The notes beneath the pieces were generated by a model. That model was not told the origin of the DNA, did no database searches, and was given only the letters and a program-made list of their open reading frames with translations. Shown one piece after another: positions 61,656-64,000 of a stretch of DNA of 64,000 nucleotides. A program made the translations under genes and the position numbers. This DNA is from Stenogyne calaminthoides (Eukaryota > Streptophyta > Magnoliopsida > Lamiales > Lamiaceae). The stretch lies in NCBI GenBank assembly GCA_037126765.1, contig JBBCBC010000027.1, positions 7,216,406 to 7,280,405 on the forward strand, given 5' to 3'. Within the stretch, counting starts at the first letter, position 1; each line of letters starts with the position of its first letter.

Positions 61656-63382
61656 AATATTATCGAATGTTACATATATTTACTGCATAACTGTTCAATA
61701 AGTCGTACGTGTTACATTGTAGTTAATTTAGTGATACCAGATCACAGAAGATTAAATTAACAGTCCCTTGTAACTAAAAGTACGCCATTCACGACCTAGA
61801 TGGAAATGAACAACCCATCGTGAAAGGTTGAAGTGTAAGGCTCAGATTGGCTTGTCTTGACCAAGAGATTACACTAGTGCATGACTGATGCACTGAATAG
61901 GACCTACATGAGGATAAATTCTTCAGAACTGAACAAGGAAGAATTAGACCTCAGTGGTTCGTTATTTCTTAATCTTCGTCCCTTAAATAGGATCACGTGG
62001 GATTGGTAACTATTGCTTTGACTTATCATGGGTAGCGAATCAACGAGATTCAATACTTTTTTATCTTGGGCAATATTATTAGTCACATGTGATTGCTAAG
62101 ATTTAATACGAAGAATCGTGTGCAAGTACGCTTGTTTGATTTGCCCCCTTGGGAGGTTCATAAGCTTTATCATACCAAATCTTGCAAGTGGAATTAGTTT
62201 CCGGTATGGATAATAATGTTGAACCGTTCCTTGACCAAGGACAAAAGATATTAATTAATGGAAAGCTATTTCAGTGGCTTGAATTAATTAATGGGCTAGA
62301 TAATCTTAAACACGGGAAATAATAACCGGGAGCCATATTGACTGTAATATGGGTTAAGATGGATAGTGCAATATTAATTATGTAGTGGGATTAATTAATA
62401 TTTATGGGCTTGAATAATATTGTGGCTCAATATTAGATATTCAAGGTCCATTAGAAGGTTCAATCTTAATTCTCCTAAAGGCCCCCTGAGTAGCCCAACA
62501 TATAGTCCATTAACTGAAAAATGTGATTAAAATAAAATAAATATTGTTGCCTATTTTTCCCTATTAAATTCGAAAATTATAGATATGTTGGGAGAAAGAT
62601 TTTCTTTGAATTTTGTTATGGAATGAAGATATGTATTCTTGGAATACAAGATTATCTCATTAAATTCAAGAAATCTCCCACATGATTATCTATCATGAAA
62701 TTTTCGAAAATATTAGAAAATAAAGGGCAAGAAAGATTTTCTTGAAAAGATATTATGGAAGATATGTATTTCTTGAAATACAATAATATCTCATAAATTC
62801 AAGAAGATTCAAATCTTGGAATCTTGATACCCCTTATTTTCGAAAAATCCGTAATAATAGAGAAGGTGGGATTTTTGTGGAATATTATAATTATGGGAAA
62901 AAGAATATAGGAGATATATTCAAGATTTCTTGAAGATCAAGAAAAGATCTTCCCACATTGTTTTAACACAAAAATTTCGACCACCTTGGCCTCTATAAAT
63001 AGGGGATGATTCTTTCATTCCCAAGTACAATTCCATGTGCTGGAAAAATTAGTAAATCCACAAAGGTGGTGCAACATAATTTATTTTCCTTTTGTTAAAT
63101 CGTTCACAAGAGTCCTTCCACCGGATAGTCGAACGATGGCTAAGGGAATACTTGGGAAGTTCTTTTGGTTAGTCTAAATCACTGACATCCCAAGAGGTAC
63201 GTTCACGTAAACTCGTAGAATTCCGCATGCGTAGGTTTTACGTGAATTATTATATGCATGATATGTTGTTGGATTATTATTTGAATTAATATAGGATTAA
63301 TTCATGCTAGTAATAATTATAAGAATTAAATTTGTATTTAAATATTCACTCAGAATAGATCTGTGCAACTTATTCCCCAACA
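61656..63382 (+). repeat. LTR segment, array copy 3
   Basis: Same truncated LTR; TATA box at 62994-63001. About 3 bp longer than copy 2 through small indels. Confidence 0.92.
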
Positions 63383-64000
63383 CACACGACCTTCGCTTTT
63401 CCCCAAACACACCGCATGTTTTTTCTTCTTCAACATGCATCTCACCATATTCATTATTGTTCGATTCTTGCGCTCCGCAACTCCATTTTGCTGAGGTGAG
63501 TACCTGGCTGTTAATTCATGCCGAATTCCATGATTTCGACAAAAGTCTTCAAATTGAGAAGACATATATTCTCCTCCATGATCCTCACCTCAAATTCTTT
63601 ATTTGATGACCAGAATATTTTTCTACTTGAAATTTGAACTCTTTGAAGCAAGAGAAAGCATCTGATTTTTCTTTTACACAATAAACCCAAATTTTTCTTG
63701 TATAATCATCAACAAACAACAAGAAATACATGTTGCCTCCAAGCGACGGTACTTGCATCGGTCCACAAAGGTCAGTGTGGACAAGCTCCAAAGGTGATTG
63801 TGAATGCCACTTTGATTTAGATGGGAATGATTCACGATGTTGCTTTCCCCATTGACATTCTTCGCACACATCATTTATCACCTCAATTTTAGGCAATCCT
63901 TGGACAATGCCTTTGGTGGACAACTCCTTTAAACTCCGGAAATTTAGATGTCCGTACCTATCATGCCATAACTTTGAAACTTCATCATTAGAAGTAGCAA
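63383..64000 (-). pseudogene. Element E integrase core, array copy 3, cut by window end
   Basis: As copies 1 and 2 but with two local distortions: 63391-63425 (where copies 1 and 2 encode FWAEAV) and 63578-63590 (SDRGGEY region). Each breaks the frame. The rest matches closely. Confidence 0.88.

Larger units (their letters stand above)
56768..64000. repeat. 2.44 kb tandem array, LTR plus integrase fragment, at least 2.96 copies
   Basis: Units are 56768-59212, 59213-61655 and 61656-64000 (cut by the window end). Each is the solo LTR without its first 100 bp, plus about 719 bp of element E integrase. Junctions at 59213 and 61656 join GTGCAC of integrase to AATATTATCG of the LTR. Copies differ by scattered single bases (for example AAGAACATAGG at 58013 against AAGAATATAGG in copy 2), so amplification is recent or is an assembly effect. 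Confidence 0.92.

Noticed and set aside
56768..64000. CRISPR-like array
   Set aside because: Units are 2.44 kb, directly adjacent, and made of LTR and integrase sequence; there is no short repeat-spacer pattern anywhere in the window.

Overview
The window is plant nuclear DNA, almost certainly from a eudicot. It holds intron-containing genes of typical plant families, AT-rich spacers, MITE-like inverted repeats and layered Ty1/copia LTR retrotransposons. No bacterial or organellar genes, tRNAs, rRNAs or CRISPR arrays were seen.

Layout. (1) 105-6453: the 3' two thirds of a sucrose-phosphate synthase gene on the + strand. Exon order and most splice sites survive, but indels break most exons, so it reads as a pseudogene whose 5' part lies off the window. 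(2) About 7105-40149: a nested retrotransposon block. Element A (Angela/BARE-like copia, + strand) has lost all but the end of pol and its 3' LTR. That LTR is split into three pieces (8337-9452, 24037-24409, 39957-40149). The first gap is filled by element B (9453-24036, minus strand, Sirevirus-like copia). The second gap is filled by element C (24410-39956, + strand, same family as A). C is itself interrupted by element D (29811-38886), a full-length 9.08 kb element with two 1.84 kb LTRs and a perfect TTTGG target duplication. (3) 40150-45640: an AT-rich spacer with one MITE-like element. (4) 45775-54222: two intact tandem genes for heptahelical PAQR-family membrane proteins (HHP, adiponectin-receptor-like), each with four coding exons and identical intron phases. 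Their introns carry several different hairpin-forming elements, including a clean hAT-type MITE with an 8-bp target duplication. (5) 54439-64000: element E, a copia element on the minus strand whose RT-RNase H frame is nearly intact. Its integrase is split by a solo Angela-like LTR with perfect CACAC duplications. The LTR plus about 719 bp of integrase has then been amplified as a 2.44 kb tandem array of nearly three copies that runs off the right edge.

Two observations stand out. The sequence from about 7 to 40 kb carries a systematic distortion in which CAG/CTG sites read as CG, CCG or CGA. It shows in aligned LTR pairs, in the tRNA-Met primer-binding sites and in unnaturally CG-dense stretches. 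It is the opposite of cytosine deamination and looks like base-calling or consensus error at CHG-methylated sites, so the frameshifts in that block should not be taken at face value. Second, the 2.44 kb LTR-integrase array pairs a sense LTR promoter with an antisense integrase fragment in every unit. I found no convincing undescribed protein system. The novelty here is structural: nesting, tandem chimeric amplification and intronic hairpins.
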